From the NCBI GenBank assembly GCA_035222895.1, contig JAVYIG010000171.1:109501-173500 (forward strand): 64,000 nt of DNA. Reading direction: 5' to 3'. Position numbers and translations under genes: made by a program. Source of the DNA: Strongylocentrotus droebachiensis. Taxonomy: Eukaryota > Echinodermata > Echinoidea > Camarodonta > Strongylocentrotidae. The notes beneath the pieces were generated by a model, which did no database searches, had not been told where the DNA came from, and was given only the letters and a program-made list of their open reading frames with translations. Of the stretch, positions 34,501 to 44,639 are shown one piece after another (the stretch's first letter is position 1; every line of letters starts with the position of its first letter).

Positions 34501-37500
34501 AAGTCAGTACAGCTTTACCATAATTTTATGAAGTTGTCCAAAGTCTCAGTGATGTGGTCAAAATTAAATCTTGAGATCGTATTTTGATGACTCCATACAT
34601 GGACTGTCTTGGTCTAGTATTGACTTTGACATTGGTCTTGGCTTTGACAATTGTTAAGACTTCCAAGACCAATGAACATGGGGATGTAGAGAGCATTAAG
34701 GAGTATTTCTTTCACAAGGGGACATATACACTTCTAATGCAGACATGCAGTTATTCATAATGTTAAAAAGTAAACCTATCCGGTAAAATATTCTTTCCTT
34801 TCATCATCAGTCTCTACAAAATGTTGTTTTACTTCATCTAAAGGACTTTACTCTGGAATTCTTTAAAGAAAGGATGAATGAAATTCAGAGGAAGTTTGAA
34901 GGGATGCCTATATGAACCAACAATCTCATGACACCAAGAATGGCACCCACCCCCCCGGCCCCCCGGCCCCCCCACTCAGTGTTATTTAGGGTACGCATAT
35001 GCTTGTTCCCTCTTTTTGAAAGCACCCCCTATCTGAGGACTGCCAACATTTCCGAACCCCCCTTTCGCGGGCTTTTCGCAGGCTTTTCCTGCCTTGGAGA
35101 CCCCCCTAAATCAGGAAAAATGCTCAATGTACCCCCCCTAAATTCAGAATAACTTCTCAGGAGTCCAAAGAGATGAGAGAGAAAAAGGAAAAACACCCCC
35201 TTTTTAAAGAAATCTCTGGGTGAAAAGTTAAATACACCCCTTTTTGTACAATTCTCGGGCCGGACTTTGTCGCACAAAAAGTACCCCTTTACCAGACATT
35301 TTGGCAACACGCATGCGGTCATTCCGACCCCTGAGTGGGGGGGCCGGGCACCCACCTTCGCATTCTCCTCATAGTTCTTGATCTCCAGGATGAGGTTCTG
35401 TTTGCGCTGGCTCAGATCTCGGATAGTTTCCTGCTCGATGTTGGTGTCCATGAGATTTCCTTTCTGCTCCTGATTAGCTGGAAGGTAACCTCGCACTAAG
35501 AAAGGGAGGAATAACAAGTAAAAATCAATTCCAAATGACATTTCTGGAGAATTTTCACTTTTGAGGAAAGAATATTATAGATATTTTATTACAAATCTAT
35601 GAATAAATGATATGCATGTTAACTACTATGAAGTGCTTTCACAACATTTGGGTTTCCTATTAAACATTCATCAAATTTATGAAATATTGAATTTTGTAAA
35701 GGTTTGTAATGGTTTTTTATGGAATGACATAAATGGTAATTTTTGTTCATTCTATAACAAAGCTATTTAAAACACAATATTTTATACATGTGATGAATGG
35801 CTGATATCCATTTTTATTCAATTTTGTTATACTAAAAACGCTGGAAATGTCATTCTGTCATTCTGTGTTACTCTATTAAATCAATATAGTGAATGAATTT
35901 CATACCTTCTCCTTCGTTTGAGCAGCAGATAAGTTCCGTGTTTCCATCCATTCTATAATCACCCTGTACAATCCCTGCAATGGCTGAGGATAAGTTATCC
36001 CGGAAGACGACCTCACCAGTCCTATCGCTTCTTGCATCAATCTATCATCAATTAAAAAAAAGTTAAATGCTGCATTTCCAACAAATTTGATAGGGGAGGG
36101 GTCTCCACTTTGAAATCATGGAAGCCTAATCTAATAATAATGACATTTGAAGGCACTTGATTCAATTGAAATCAATTGCTTTTTTTGGGGGGGGGGAGGA
36201 AACAAACACTGATCTGTTCCTTCATTTCTGCTTTATTTCTGTTTGATTTCTTTTGTATTTTCTTGTAATTGCATTTGTATATTTGTATAAGATATACTTG
36301 TACTTGTCTATAAAAACTGAAAAAATGTACTTTTTATTGCTGCTGTGCAACCTGAGGGTATACATTCCAAGACATACTCTAATCTCATAAATAATGAATA
36401 AAATCACTATGACTACACATACAAATTTTGTGGTTTACAGGAAAGAAAATCCCACTAATTTATTGAATTACAAAAGTTATGCCACAAACAAGTCAATGTT
36501 TATTAATATTTCTTTAGAGGCTAAAATTGTTTGTTCAATTATGCAGATGTCTATATTAAAATCTAAAGATGCTCAGATTGCATCTATGATGTGGCTTTAT
36601 AATCTCCAAGAGGAGGCGCGATAGCTCAGTCGGCAGAGAAGTGGTCTCGTAATCCAGTGACCCGGGTACAAAACCAAGGCGATGCGCTAGTGCTCTTTGG
36701 TAAGGCATTAATCCTCATTACCAGGTCTCTCGGAGAGGACCTTAAGTCGTTGGTCCTCTGGTTGCTTACTCACAAGCATTTATGCTTTCTTAGCAGTCAG
36801 GTGAAATAACCACCACTACTACTACTACTTGGAGTAATGGGAAGAGGGACATAATCTGAAAATACAGTGAATTCAGTCAATTATAAGAGCAGAAAATCTG
36901 ACGGTCTCTGTTACTTTACCTTGCCATTGCTCCAGCCGGTGATAAGTTCAGGTACGCCGTCTGCATCCAGATCAAAGCTATCTATGGTGACTGCTTGGTT
37001 CTTAGACTGTGGGAATGGAGGAAATCAGAGGGGTATATACGCATGGTCTTGCATGATGGTTCCTAATACTCGTACATGTATCAATCAGTCATTGCCATTT
37101 TCGAGAATGAAAACAAAAAATTGAATCCTATAACCAAGCAGTGAATAAAATCCCTAAATAAGTAGCCTTGCTCTTTCTTTCGTGACATTGAAAAATAAAC
37201 AATTTCACTATTCATCAAACAGATTTTTTTTAAATGGCTTTGCCTTTCTAGAGAGAAGCTACAAGGCTGGTGTTCACAGTTACACAATTGTTTTTAAAGG
37301 AAGAACTTGTGAATTATACTTAACATTTATGTCTCAATTTGGAAGAAAACCAAAGAAGTTCTTCCATACCGGTAATATTTGTGAATTAAGATTTAGTTTT
37401 TCAAAGAAATACTTACCTTAATTCTCCAGTACCTTGAATTCTTTTCATAAACACCAACAGTACCATTGGCCAATGCATACCCAAACCTAGCATCTGTCAT

Positions 37501-40202
37501 TGGGCAGAGAGCTGTGATGGCCTGAATAAAACCAAAGGGCAACAAAATACTTATGCATGGCCTATAGCTGTCATCACATATTACAGGTCAAATAATCTTT
37601 AACAAGGGCATCATCGTCATCCAAGTATCGGCCATACTTTGAATACACTGTTCGAGATCAGGTGGTAGAGATATTTGAGTGTTACTGCCACTGAAAATGT
37701 GGGACCCCCCCCCCCCCCCCTTCTTTTTGCAGGTGAGTTTTTCAGACTCATTTCCCAAATAGGAAACAAGAATCATAGTTGATGCTAGGGCTCACCTTAA
37801 CACATCATGTTTTTCTCTTGCAATCTGAATTCATTCAATCTCCTTCAATACATTTTCTATATTGACAATTTCCTATGCCTAACTTCAATTCCACTCATTT
37901 AATTCATTTACAAGAACATGCATAAAGCCAACAAGTGTTTACAGAAAGGTTTTGTCAGCCTTCTTTATCAGCTTTCTATGCTTCCATATCTGCAGTCAGC
38001 AGGCATTCAAACATTTAAATTAATAATACCAGTATATCTGCTTCTAATTTGACTTGTAAGGTGCTCATTTTGATACAACGTGATTTACCTCTGTCTCTGT
38101 CATTTCAGCAATGATCTCGTCTTCTTGGAACACCCTGATGTCGTAATCTTCTGATCCAACAACCAGTTGATTCCTGCCATCTCCAGAAAACTGGCATAAT
38201 GCTAAAGAACATACGTTGTCACCAGTCACCTTAAAAAGTAAGAAAAATAATAAAATTAATTGAAATCTACATCAGAATCCCTCTTGTTTGTTGCCTCGTT
38301 TCTTCACAGAGTCTCAATAAATGACACAACAGTAAAAGGCAGGGTGAAATAAATAAAACAAACACATTGAAGAATCAAAACTTCAACATATATGTTGTAA
38401 CATAGCTCTATTTGAGCAATGCAGAGTTAAATCAATCTCCACTCCTATGTTATTTTTATTTTTACTGCATTTAAAAAAAAAAGAAAAAGACAGGGAAAAT
38501 ACATATAATTTATGATATAATTATATCAAAGGCAAAGATCAGTAGAAGCCACAAAAGATAGGGAATATATGAAAGAAATTTCTAGACAGATAGTAGAAAG
38601 AAAGAATAAAAGAAATATAAATGTGTTTAAAGATAATACTCACCGTCCAGAAGAGATCATTTCCCTCAATGTCAAATCCAGACAGAGCACAGTTTCCTCC
38701 TGTGATTGCTAGGGGTGTGTTGATGGTTCCTAGTTTACCCATCACAACAGCATTCACTCCATCTGGTGCCTGTAAGGAAAGTATTGTGGATTTTAAGTGT
38801 GAATGTCAAGGGAGAATTAGGATAGATGTAAATCGCACTAATTAAGTGAAGTTCTTTTCTGGTTTCATAAGCATCATGAACATATCTGTAACACACATTC
38901 GGAGCCTGTAGATTTGTGCGTCTGACACCATGCAATGATCAAACATGGGGGGGGGGGGGTTAAGTGTTGACAGAATTGAAAAAAAATCATTTACAAGAAC
39001 TTTGACTAAAAGAAATTGGTCAATACATATAGAATAATAGCCATCTATCTTTATAATCTACATCACATTTCATTCATCAAAGCTACGATTAAGCTACTAA
39101 AATCTTTAAAAAATTCTACATGACCATCATATATATTCAAAGTTTGTTTTTCCTTAACTTTCCATAGAAAGAACAATCGTCTCCATTAATACATTTTAAA
39201 GACCTGGCTAGAAATCTTCAATCACACAGCCAAACAATACTTTGCACACACACACACACAAAATAACAGTATTGAGAGCTGACATACATCCTTGTAGAAG
39301 ATATCCGTGTTGTTCTGGACATCATACGCTAGGAGGTTGGTTTGAGTGCCCACCATCAGGATGTCATTCACACCCATGGAATCAAGTGACCCAGCACAGA
39401 TGGCACTGATTTTCTGGTTGATATTGAGGAGACTGATGTCTGAATCCACCGCTATCTCACTGGCTCGTCCTCCACGCACAGCACGAGTGTGAGGGTTGTG
39501 GACAAAGACCTGGTTATGGATGAATAAATGAAAGTGAGAAAAGTAGGACTAACACAGTCTGTCTGTCGACATACAAATAATTCTTTCAGATTATCAATAC
39601 TTGTTTCAAAAGTTATCTATTTGCCCTATTCCCACAAGTAATCTCACAAACATTTTTCTACATTCAATTTCGTATTCAAAGTTACCTTAAAAACTATATA
39701 CGTACATATTGTGATTTTACATTATAATTGCAATAATAACAATACCGTAACTGTTTTTTATGTAGCACCTTCCCAGTTACAATATATAAGCAACCGCTGT
39801 GAAGTACACTTGCCTAAAATCGTCAAAATGTCAAATAACTAAATTAGGTTAAGTATGACCACAATCACTTGAAATACTCAAAATTTCATATTTTCAATTA
39901 AAGCTTTAAAACACCATTAACCCATAGTTTAATACTGTTTCCCAACAATTTTATGCATGTTGGTAGATATTTTACCTATTTTTCTTCCAACCCTTTTTTA
40001 TAAGATTATGATGAACATTGCATTGTAAGATATGCTTTTAAAGCTCTGTAACGTTAGAATTGAGATTGCAAGATAATTATCTTACCTTTCCTGCCGTTGT
40101 GGCAGCTGTGAGGTTAGGATGCTTGCCATCATACTTTCCAATAGTAACCATTCGCGGGTTGATTTTATGATTCAGCTTCAGGGTGAAGATTGGCACCAAC
40201 AT
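25585..40202 (-). CDS. BBS2: BBS2, BBSome subunit, complete
   Basis: BBS2 is a core subunit of the BBSome, the coat complex that moves membrane proteins through cilia. Seventeen coding exons on the minus strand: 40086-40202, 39288-39509, 38644-38769, 38089-38229, 37417-37521, 36920-37006, 35906-36041, 35356-35495, 33767-33889, 33154-33251, 32017-32124, 31082-31208, 29633-29761, 28177-28314, 27395-27507, 26582-26730 and 25585-25685. The frame totals 2160 nt, 719 residues plus stop, against 721 in human. It opens [14 protein letters not shown], then the N-terminal propeller ([48 protein letters not shown]). A helical hairpin in exon 8 ([20 protein letters not shown]) follows, then [14 protein letters not shown] and the helical C-terminus [19 protein letters not shown]. 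All junctions fit GT-AG. An acceptor directly upstream (40237) indicates a spliced 5'UTR. Introns carry several MITEs, a SINE and a histone-like hairpin element. Confidence 0.98.
26731..27394. other. BBS2 intron 15 with SINE-like tail
   Basis: Contains an ATTATTATT block at 27181-27191 followed by ACTGCGCTTTTCCCAGAGTGG and AAAGCGCTC, a motif common at ends of dispersed echinoderm and fish repeats. No coding potential. Confidence 0.4.
28693..29533. mobile_element. CpG-rich 840-bp element with GGTCACATCCC inverted ends
   Basis: The terminal inverted repeats are GCGGTGGTCACATCCCGCCG on the left and the near-complement CGGTGGGATGTGACCAACGC on the right. The interior is strikingly rich in CG dinucleotides and in ACGTGCG, CGTACG, GCACTTACAACGCACG-type motifs, unlike the AT-rich BBS2 intron 13 around it. 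Several short reading frames cross it but none resembles a transposase. It is likely a nonautonomous DNA transposon. The target duplication was not resolved. Confidence 0.8.
30507..31012. mobile_element. MITE family B, copy 2
   Basis: The second copy of the family at 2640-3146, in BBS2 intron 12, with the same AAAGGTAATACAAAGTTTTGG ends. TTAA spans both outer junctions (30505-30508 and 31010-31013), which would fit a piggyBac-like target. Confidence 0.9.
31321..31487. mobile_element. hAT-like MITE with CAGGCGCG ends
   Basis: The ends CAGGCGCGGATCCAGG and CTGGAGACGCGCCTG are inverted. The flanks AGTATGGG and TATATGGG resemble an imperfect 8-bp duplication. The interior is poly-C, poly-A and AAATAAATAAT. 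It lies in BBS2 intron 11. Confidence 0.65.
32180..32300. repeat. GATA microsatellite with GATAGTTTATTGGTTT motif
   Basis: ATAGATAGATAGATAG is followed by TTTATTGGTTTCCACTG. A second GATAGTTTATTGGTTTTCAC occurs at 58994-59014. The shared motif resembles the 3' end of a non-LTR element read in reverse. The assignment is tentative. Confidence 0.4.
32936..33093 (-). repeat. Dispersed pyrimidine-rich repeat, copy 2
   Basis: Reverse-complement of the repeat at 19757-19915, sharing GGCATCTAACA, CCTTTTGAGTAA, repeated GGGAAA units and GGAAACCGATTTAAATC. It lies in BBS2 intron 10. Confidence 0.7.
33985..34470 (+). mobile_element. Unclassified element ending in three histone-type stem-loops
   Basis: A block in BBS2 intron 8 that is GC-richer than its flanks. 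It contains TTCGAAACGTCGAGCC near 34293 and then three hairpins at 34329-34350, 34371-34386 and 34416-34433, followed by a CT microsatellite. No histone, reverse transcriptase or other reading frame could be recognised. The boundaries are approximate. Confidence 0.5.
34371..34404 (+). terminator. Histone-mRNA-type 3' stem-loop plus CAAGAAAGA element
   Basis: AGTCCT-TTTC-AGGACT has the six-base stem, TTTC loop and T-A closing pair of replication-dependent histone mRNA ends (GGCTCT-TTTC-AGAGCC). Nine bases later comes CAAGAAAGA (34396-34404), the histone downstream element bound by U7 snRNA in sea urchins. A second hairpin with the same loop (GAGTCCTTTTCAGGACTC) lies at 34416-34433. No histone coding sequence is adjacent. 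Confidence 0.6.
34952..35347. mobile_element. MITE family C, copy 1, inserted at the BBS2 exon 8 splice donor
   Basis: Inverted ends GGCCCCCCCACTCAG and CTGAGTGGGGGGGCC. A direct repeat GCACCCACC flanks it at 34943-34951 and 35348-35356. On the minus strand this repeat reads GGTGGGTGC and covers the last base of exon 8 and its GTGGGT donor. The element therefore sits a few bases inside the intron with the donor regenerated. It is highly similar to the copy at 60404-60787. Confidence 0.9.
36614..36830 (+). mobile_element. tRNA-headed SINE in BBS2 intron 6
   Basis: Begins with a tRNA-like head containing GATAGCTCAGTCGGCAGAG (A-box) and CCCGGGTACAAAACC (degenerate B-box). It has a body with CTCGGAGAGGACCTTAAG and ends in (ACT)n at about 36815-36829. 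It is antisense to BBS2. The degenerate B-box argues against an active tRNA gene. Confidence 0.75.
37705..37720. repeat. Poly-C tract in BBS2 intron 4
   Basis: A homopolymer of about 15 C. It belongs to the many long G/C runs of this window. Confidence 0.9.
39244..39261. repeat. (CA)n microsatellite
   Basis: Short CA repeat in BBS2 intron 2, about 25 bp from the exon 2 donor. Confidence 0.85.
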
Positions 40203-40400
40203 CTTGCTCGTTATTTGTAGTGGTCTTCCTCAGCTTCTGCAAGGTAAAGATTAAGTTCAGTTTATGAAATGAGGCGGAGAAATGAGCGAGAGGATCAACA
40301 CAAAGTAATTTGAACAAATTTGCATTTAATGTTCCATTAACCTTTCAAAAGTTATAAGCCTTGGTACTAATTTAATTATGAATGAAAAATACACAAGATA

Positions 40401-41174
40401 GAGTAAAGTACCCGGTTTTCGGCCACTTAAGACAAAATCCTATTTATTGGACTCTTTACTTCCTATTTATTATCATTTCTTGTTCAAATCATGAAGCAAA
40501 TATTATTATTATTTAAACAAAAAAAGAATCCCCTAAAAAAATCACGAATTGCCATGACAATATTCATTTCAATTTTCACTGTTTTGGAGCCGGTTATCGG
40601 CCGAGCGTTTCAGTTTACGGCCGCATGTACAAAGTCAATAGGAAGCGCTCGCGCGCGCTGTGCGTTTCTGCGCTGATGTATAGCACAAGCGGGCGGAGCA
40701 GGTATCCCACGCCGGAGCTCCCGGGTGCTCGCCTGGCCGAATACAGGCACAGCGGTGATCGGAAGTTGGAATCTGAATTAGACGGACATATCGTGTGTGC
40801 GTCGCGGTGTGCGGCTGCATTGATTTAATACATGCGATGAGATACTTTTGAGCTTGCGACCAGCACAAAATCGGGCTCTATATCTGAAAAATACTTGAAA
40901 TAAAGCTCATTTTATGGTACCCATATTTCTTACATACACGCGTAAGAAACTCGATTTTTCAGATTTGGGTAGCGGGACCGCCGATTACATCGCTAAAATG
41001 TGATATTTTAGGATATATTTTCATTGCAAATGTGGTTCTTCAGTGACACTGGCATGGTATGGTATGTGTGGGATATGTGTTATGCTATTATGCGATGTAT
41101 TTTAAAGTGATTTTACCATGTATCCAACCAATTGGCCGAAAACCGGAGCTGACCGATTACCGGGTACTTTACTC
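40401..41174. mobile_element. Nonautonomous element with GAGTAAAGTACCCGGT ends and TA flanks
   Basis: The ends GAGTAAAGTACCCGGTTTTC and ACCGGGTACTTTACTC are inverted, each directly flanked by TA (40399-40400 and 41175-41176), as in Tc1/mariner insertions. The 774-bp interior repeats CGGTTATCGGCCG-like motifs and a GCGCGCGC patch, and has no transposase. It lies in the presumed 5'UTR intron of BBS2. Confidence 0.8.
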
Positions 41175-41339
41175 TAGTTAATTTTTATTTAGACTAGTCT
41201 AGACATACTTTTCCTAAAAGTCCAACATGAAAAGAGATGGCTCTTGATTCCATTTTTGTTAAGTGTCCGTCCAGACACAAACTTAAGTTGAAGTAACACC
41301 CCCACCCACAGGATTTGCGGGCATTTTTTTCTCCCCTTT

Positions 41340-41545
41340 ACAGAGCTACCAAGTGTCACGCATTAGGCGTGACATCACGCATTTCGAGGGTCTGAAAACG
41401 CTCTCACGCACGATGCGCGCGTTAGATTTTAAAAAAAACGCTATACCTTATACGTGTGTTATACCCTCGCACGCGCGCACAGGCGCCGAATCATGGAAAT
41501 GTCACGCATTGCGGATTTTTGAACTTGGTGTCTCTGCCTTTATCC
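41340..41545. repeat. GTCACGCATT inverted/repeated block
   Basis: Contains ACCAAGTGTCACGCATTAGG at the left, a mirrored GTCACGCATTGCGG and ACTTGGTGTC at the right, and a CGCACGCGCGCAC patch between. It could be a small degenerate element. The ends do not pair perfectly. Confidence 0.4.
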
Positions 41546-41558
41546 CTAGACCGAATTC

Positions 41559-42488
41559 GGTCTAGACTAGACCGAAAGCTTCAGTCTCTATAATCGTCGG
41601 TTGTTCCACTGAGACTACGTCTGGCTCCACTAGACCTCGGGTTATAGAGACTGAACGACTGCCTATGCCAGCCTGTGTTGAAGATATTCGGCTAGATTTT
41701 AGCCGTTAGGCCCCTCCCACAAACATGACAAACTTGCCACGGCCGTATTGTTATGCCCCCAAAATCCCCCGAAATTTCATTTTACCTCGTGGATATCCAA
41801 TTTTGAACTAGGCCTAGGCTATAATACATCGGTTCCACTTACTAACTTGATTGATATAATCCGTTTAATGGTCCCTTTTAAGGAAATTATGGGTCAAAAT
41901 CGACCTCCATGTTGAAAATCTTGCAAGCCGTGTTAAACTCTCGCTGCCGTCAATCTCATCCCTTCTAGTCTACGCCGAAGGCAAAATGATTATGAAGGAA
42001 AAACTGTGATAACGCCATTACGAACGTGTAGATGGCGCACAGTTTTTCCTTCATAATCATTTTGCCTTCGGCGTAGACTAGAAGGGATGAGATTGACGGC
42101 AGCGAGAGTTTAACACGGCTTGCAAGATTTTCAACATGGAGGTCGATTTTGACCCATAATTTCCTTAAAAGGGACCATTAAACGGATTATATCAATCAAG
42201 TTAGTAAGTGAAACCGATGTATTATAGCCTAGGCCTAGTTCAAAATTGGATATCCGCGAGGTAAAATGAAATTTCGGGGGATTTTGGGGGCATAACAATA
42301 CGGCCGTGGCAAGTTTGTCATGTTTGTGGGAGGGGCCTAACGGCTAAAATCTAGCCGAATATCTTCAACACAGGCTGGCATAGGCAGTCGTTCAGTCTCT
42401 ATAACCCGAGGTCTAGTGGAGCCAGACGTAGTCTCAGTGGAACAACCGACGATTATAGAGACTGAAGCTTTCGGTCTAGGTCTAGACC
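41559..42488. repeat. Near-perfect 930-bp palindrome (2 x 450 bp)
   Basis: The left arm, 41559-42008, and right arm, 42038-42488, are reverse complements with only a few differences seen by eye (for example CTCGTGG against CTCGCGG, and GGTTCCAC against GGTTTCAC). The 29-bp spacer itself contains CGCCAT...ATGGCG. Outer ends read GGTCTAGAC. It lies inside the presumed 5'UTR intron of BBS2, so the pre-mRNA would carry a 450-bp hairpin. It contains no gene. Confidence 0.95.
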
Positions 42489-42945
42489 TACTTCATCCCT
42501 AACTCCGGCGTCGGAGGAGCTCCATGGAGTTACTTCATCTCATTCTTTAACTAGATCTATTCTTTATTAAAATGCAAGTAGAGGTCTAGAATAAGTATAC
42601 TAGACCTATTTCTAGTCTATAGAGTCGAGTGTTAGGCAAACATTGACTGGATGCCATTACAAACAAACACACAACAGCAGCTGAGCAGCAGCACTCACAC
42701 TCACAAGCACAGACATGATTGATGAGTTGACACACTCATCATGCCCATTAATATTTTGCCACACATTTGTCAAGGCACGGGACTGTTATTTCTGCTTCAA
42801 ATTCATGTCATCATCTGCTACCTTCGTATCAAGTAAAAACAACTTGGGCAATATTTCATAATAGAAATTACCTAGATTTGTGTATAATACTATTACAATA
42901 TGTAAACCGGTGCGCACACTATATATTCTTATAAAGATGTCTTAC

Positions 42946-43030
42946 CACCAATATTTTCTTTGATAGACATCGGTTATTGCCAAGAGACGGACGCCAATCA
43001 CTTCTGCGGAATTTGCTACATGAAACGCGC
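42946..43030 (-). other. Probable BBS2 5'UTR exon and promoter
   Basis: A minus-strand donor AATATTGGTG|GTAAGA at 42945/42946 could splice to the acceptor ctttaccttgcag at 40237, placing about 34 nt of leader before the BBS2 ATG. The upstream edge is not defined. The flanking sequence to about 43060 is CpG-bearing (ACGCGCGCCATCTGCGGCC), as expected of a TATA-less promoter. Confidence 0.5.
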
Positions 43031-43710
43031 GCCATCTGCGGCCGACCTCAACTTGCAACTACTAGATGGATTCGAGAGTTTATTTCATCTTAGCTCTCAA
43101 TTCGAAGTGCCTCCGTAATATAACTCCCAAAAAGTGGATTTTCACTTCAGTACATTTAGAGAATATGGTGCTTTTATTTTGTAACTTTAAGGTACTATGT
43201 CCCTTTTGCAGGCCAAACAAATGAAAAGGTTAAATTCCTATGACATTGAAAGATAATACTGCAATTACTCCCCTTAAAAAAATGGGGCTTGAAAATGTCT
43301 TTAAGTGGGAAAATAACGACTATTAGTTGTCAAATCGACTTAGGAGCTATAGAGCCAATAAGTAATAGTCTTGATTTTCAGACCATTGCAAAAGGGACAT
43401 ACTCATAGTATCTTTAAATGGCCTCCTCTTACAAAACGATTATTAATAAATAATCATTGGGAAAACCGTATAGGAGAAAACCATGACATGGCCTAGGGAT
43501 AAGTGAAATCTTTTTAAAGAAAGCAACGAAAGATTACTTTATAGCAGGCGCGTACGCGGGGGGGGGGGGGGGGTAGGGGTTGAACCCTTCAGTTTTGTGT
43601 AATTGTGTGTATTTTAGAGCAAAAAAAATTATGCCAATGGCTGACCTAAATAAAGGTGACCTCATCCCCTCCCCCAACGGAACAAAATGTCAAATTTTCA
43701 AATTTTGAGA

Positions 43711-44007
43711 CCCCCCCCCCCCCCCGCTTATTCAGCGGCTGGCTGAGTCGTTGCGATTTTTTGGGGTTCATAAAAAAAAAGTGTCCTTATTTTACCCTCC
43801 CCCCCCCCCCCCCCCCCCCGCTTATTCAGCTTGTGCCCCCCTACCGCACGTTAATCTTCATCCACAAAATAGGCGACCCCGGTTCGAAACTGAGTCACGT
43901 CTCGAAACTGAGTCCCCCCACTGAGCAAAATATTGGTCGGCACGATTTTCACATTTTCGGGAGCAAATACGGAACAAACGCTCACTACCCCCCCCCCCCC
44001 CCCCCCC
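43711..44007. repeat. Cluster of three long poly-C tracts
   Basis: Runs of C at about 43711-43726, 43799-43819 and 43989-44007, each followed by CGCTTATTCAGC- or CGCAAAACG-like sequence. This suggests a repeated unit of about 90-190 bp. Proline-rich frames here are artefacts. Confidence 0.85.
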
Positions 44008-44177
44008 GCAAAACGTTCCCCCGCCGGCTTTGTGGAGATATAATACAGCTCTTTGAAGAAAATAAAAAGAAGAAGAAACACAACATTCGCTATAAAGTTG
44101 ATTGAACGATCTTTTCAATGTAAGAACATTTTGCATTGTCAACACGATTTTGTGTGTGTTTGTGTCTTTTAAACCTT

Positions 44178-44542
44178 AAAGGTAAAGACCAGTATTGGCA
44201 ACGCCCCAATTTCAAAAAATGAAATGGAAGCTCTCATTACCAATCATGTGAAAGAATATGTTTTGACTATATGATAAAAAAATTGCCGGGAAACCGCCTA
44301 CTAATTCATATATTTGGTAAATTTATTTCTCTCATGGTCTGGTGAGAGAGATAGGGTAGTCCCATATACATCTTTCTGTGTATAGTGCTTGTAACTTTAC
44401 GAAGAATGAGCCAAATTTCTTATCATTTTGATGATTCCAGAACCTTTCAGATGCTAGATGCTAGATGATCGACCTTTTCTGATCGATTCCACAACGTTTC
44501 TTTCACAATGCAATCGCATGACCATTACTGGTCTTTACCTTT
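44178..44542. mobile_element. MITE family A, copy 1
   Basis: 365 bp with inverted ends AAAGGTAAAGACCAGTATTGG and CATTACTGGTCTTTACCTTT. TTAA spans both junctions. Internal markers are AAATGGAAGCTCTCATTACC and TTTCTGTGTATAGTGCTTG. No reading frame. Confidence 0.9.
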
Positions 44543-44639
44543 AATGTATAATTGCTAAAAAATTATAAGAGATTTGTTCGTGTGGCTGTTACTAACTCTT
44601 TAGGGGCGGCCGAGCGACTTCCAAAATGGGGGGGGGGGG

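Noticed and set aside
35029-35541. 170-residue minus-strand frame
   Set aside because: It is BBS2 exon 8 read through its donor into the MITE. Only 35356-35495 is coding.
42960-43064. RFX X-box at the BBS2 promoter, expected for a ciliary gene
   Set aside because: Only half-site-like GTTATTGCCAAG and GTTGCAAGTTGAGG were found. Neither fits the full inverted X-box.
43656-44145. Proline- and glycine-rich frames
   Set aside because: They are created by poly-C/poly-G homopolymers and have no homology.
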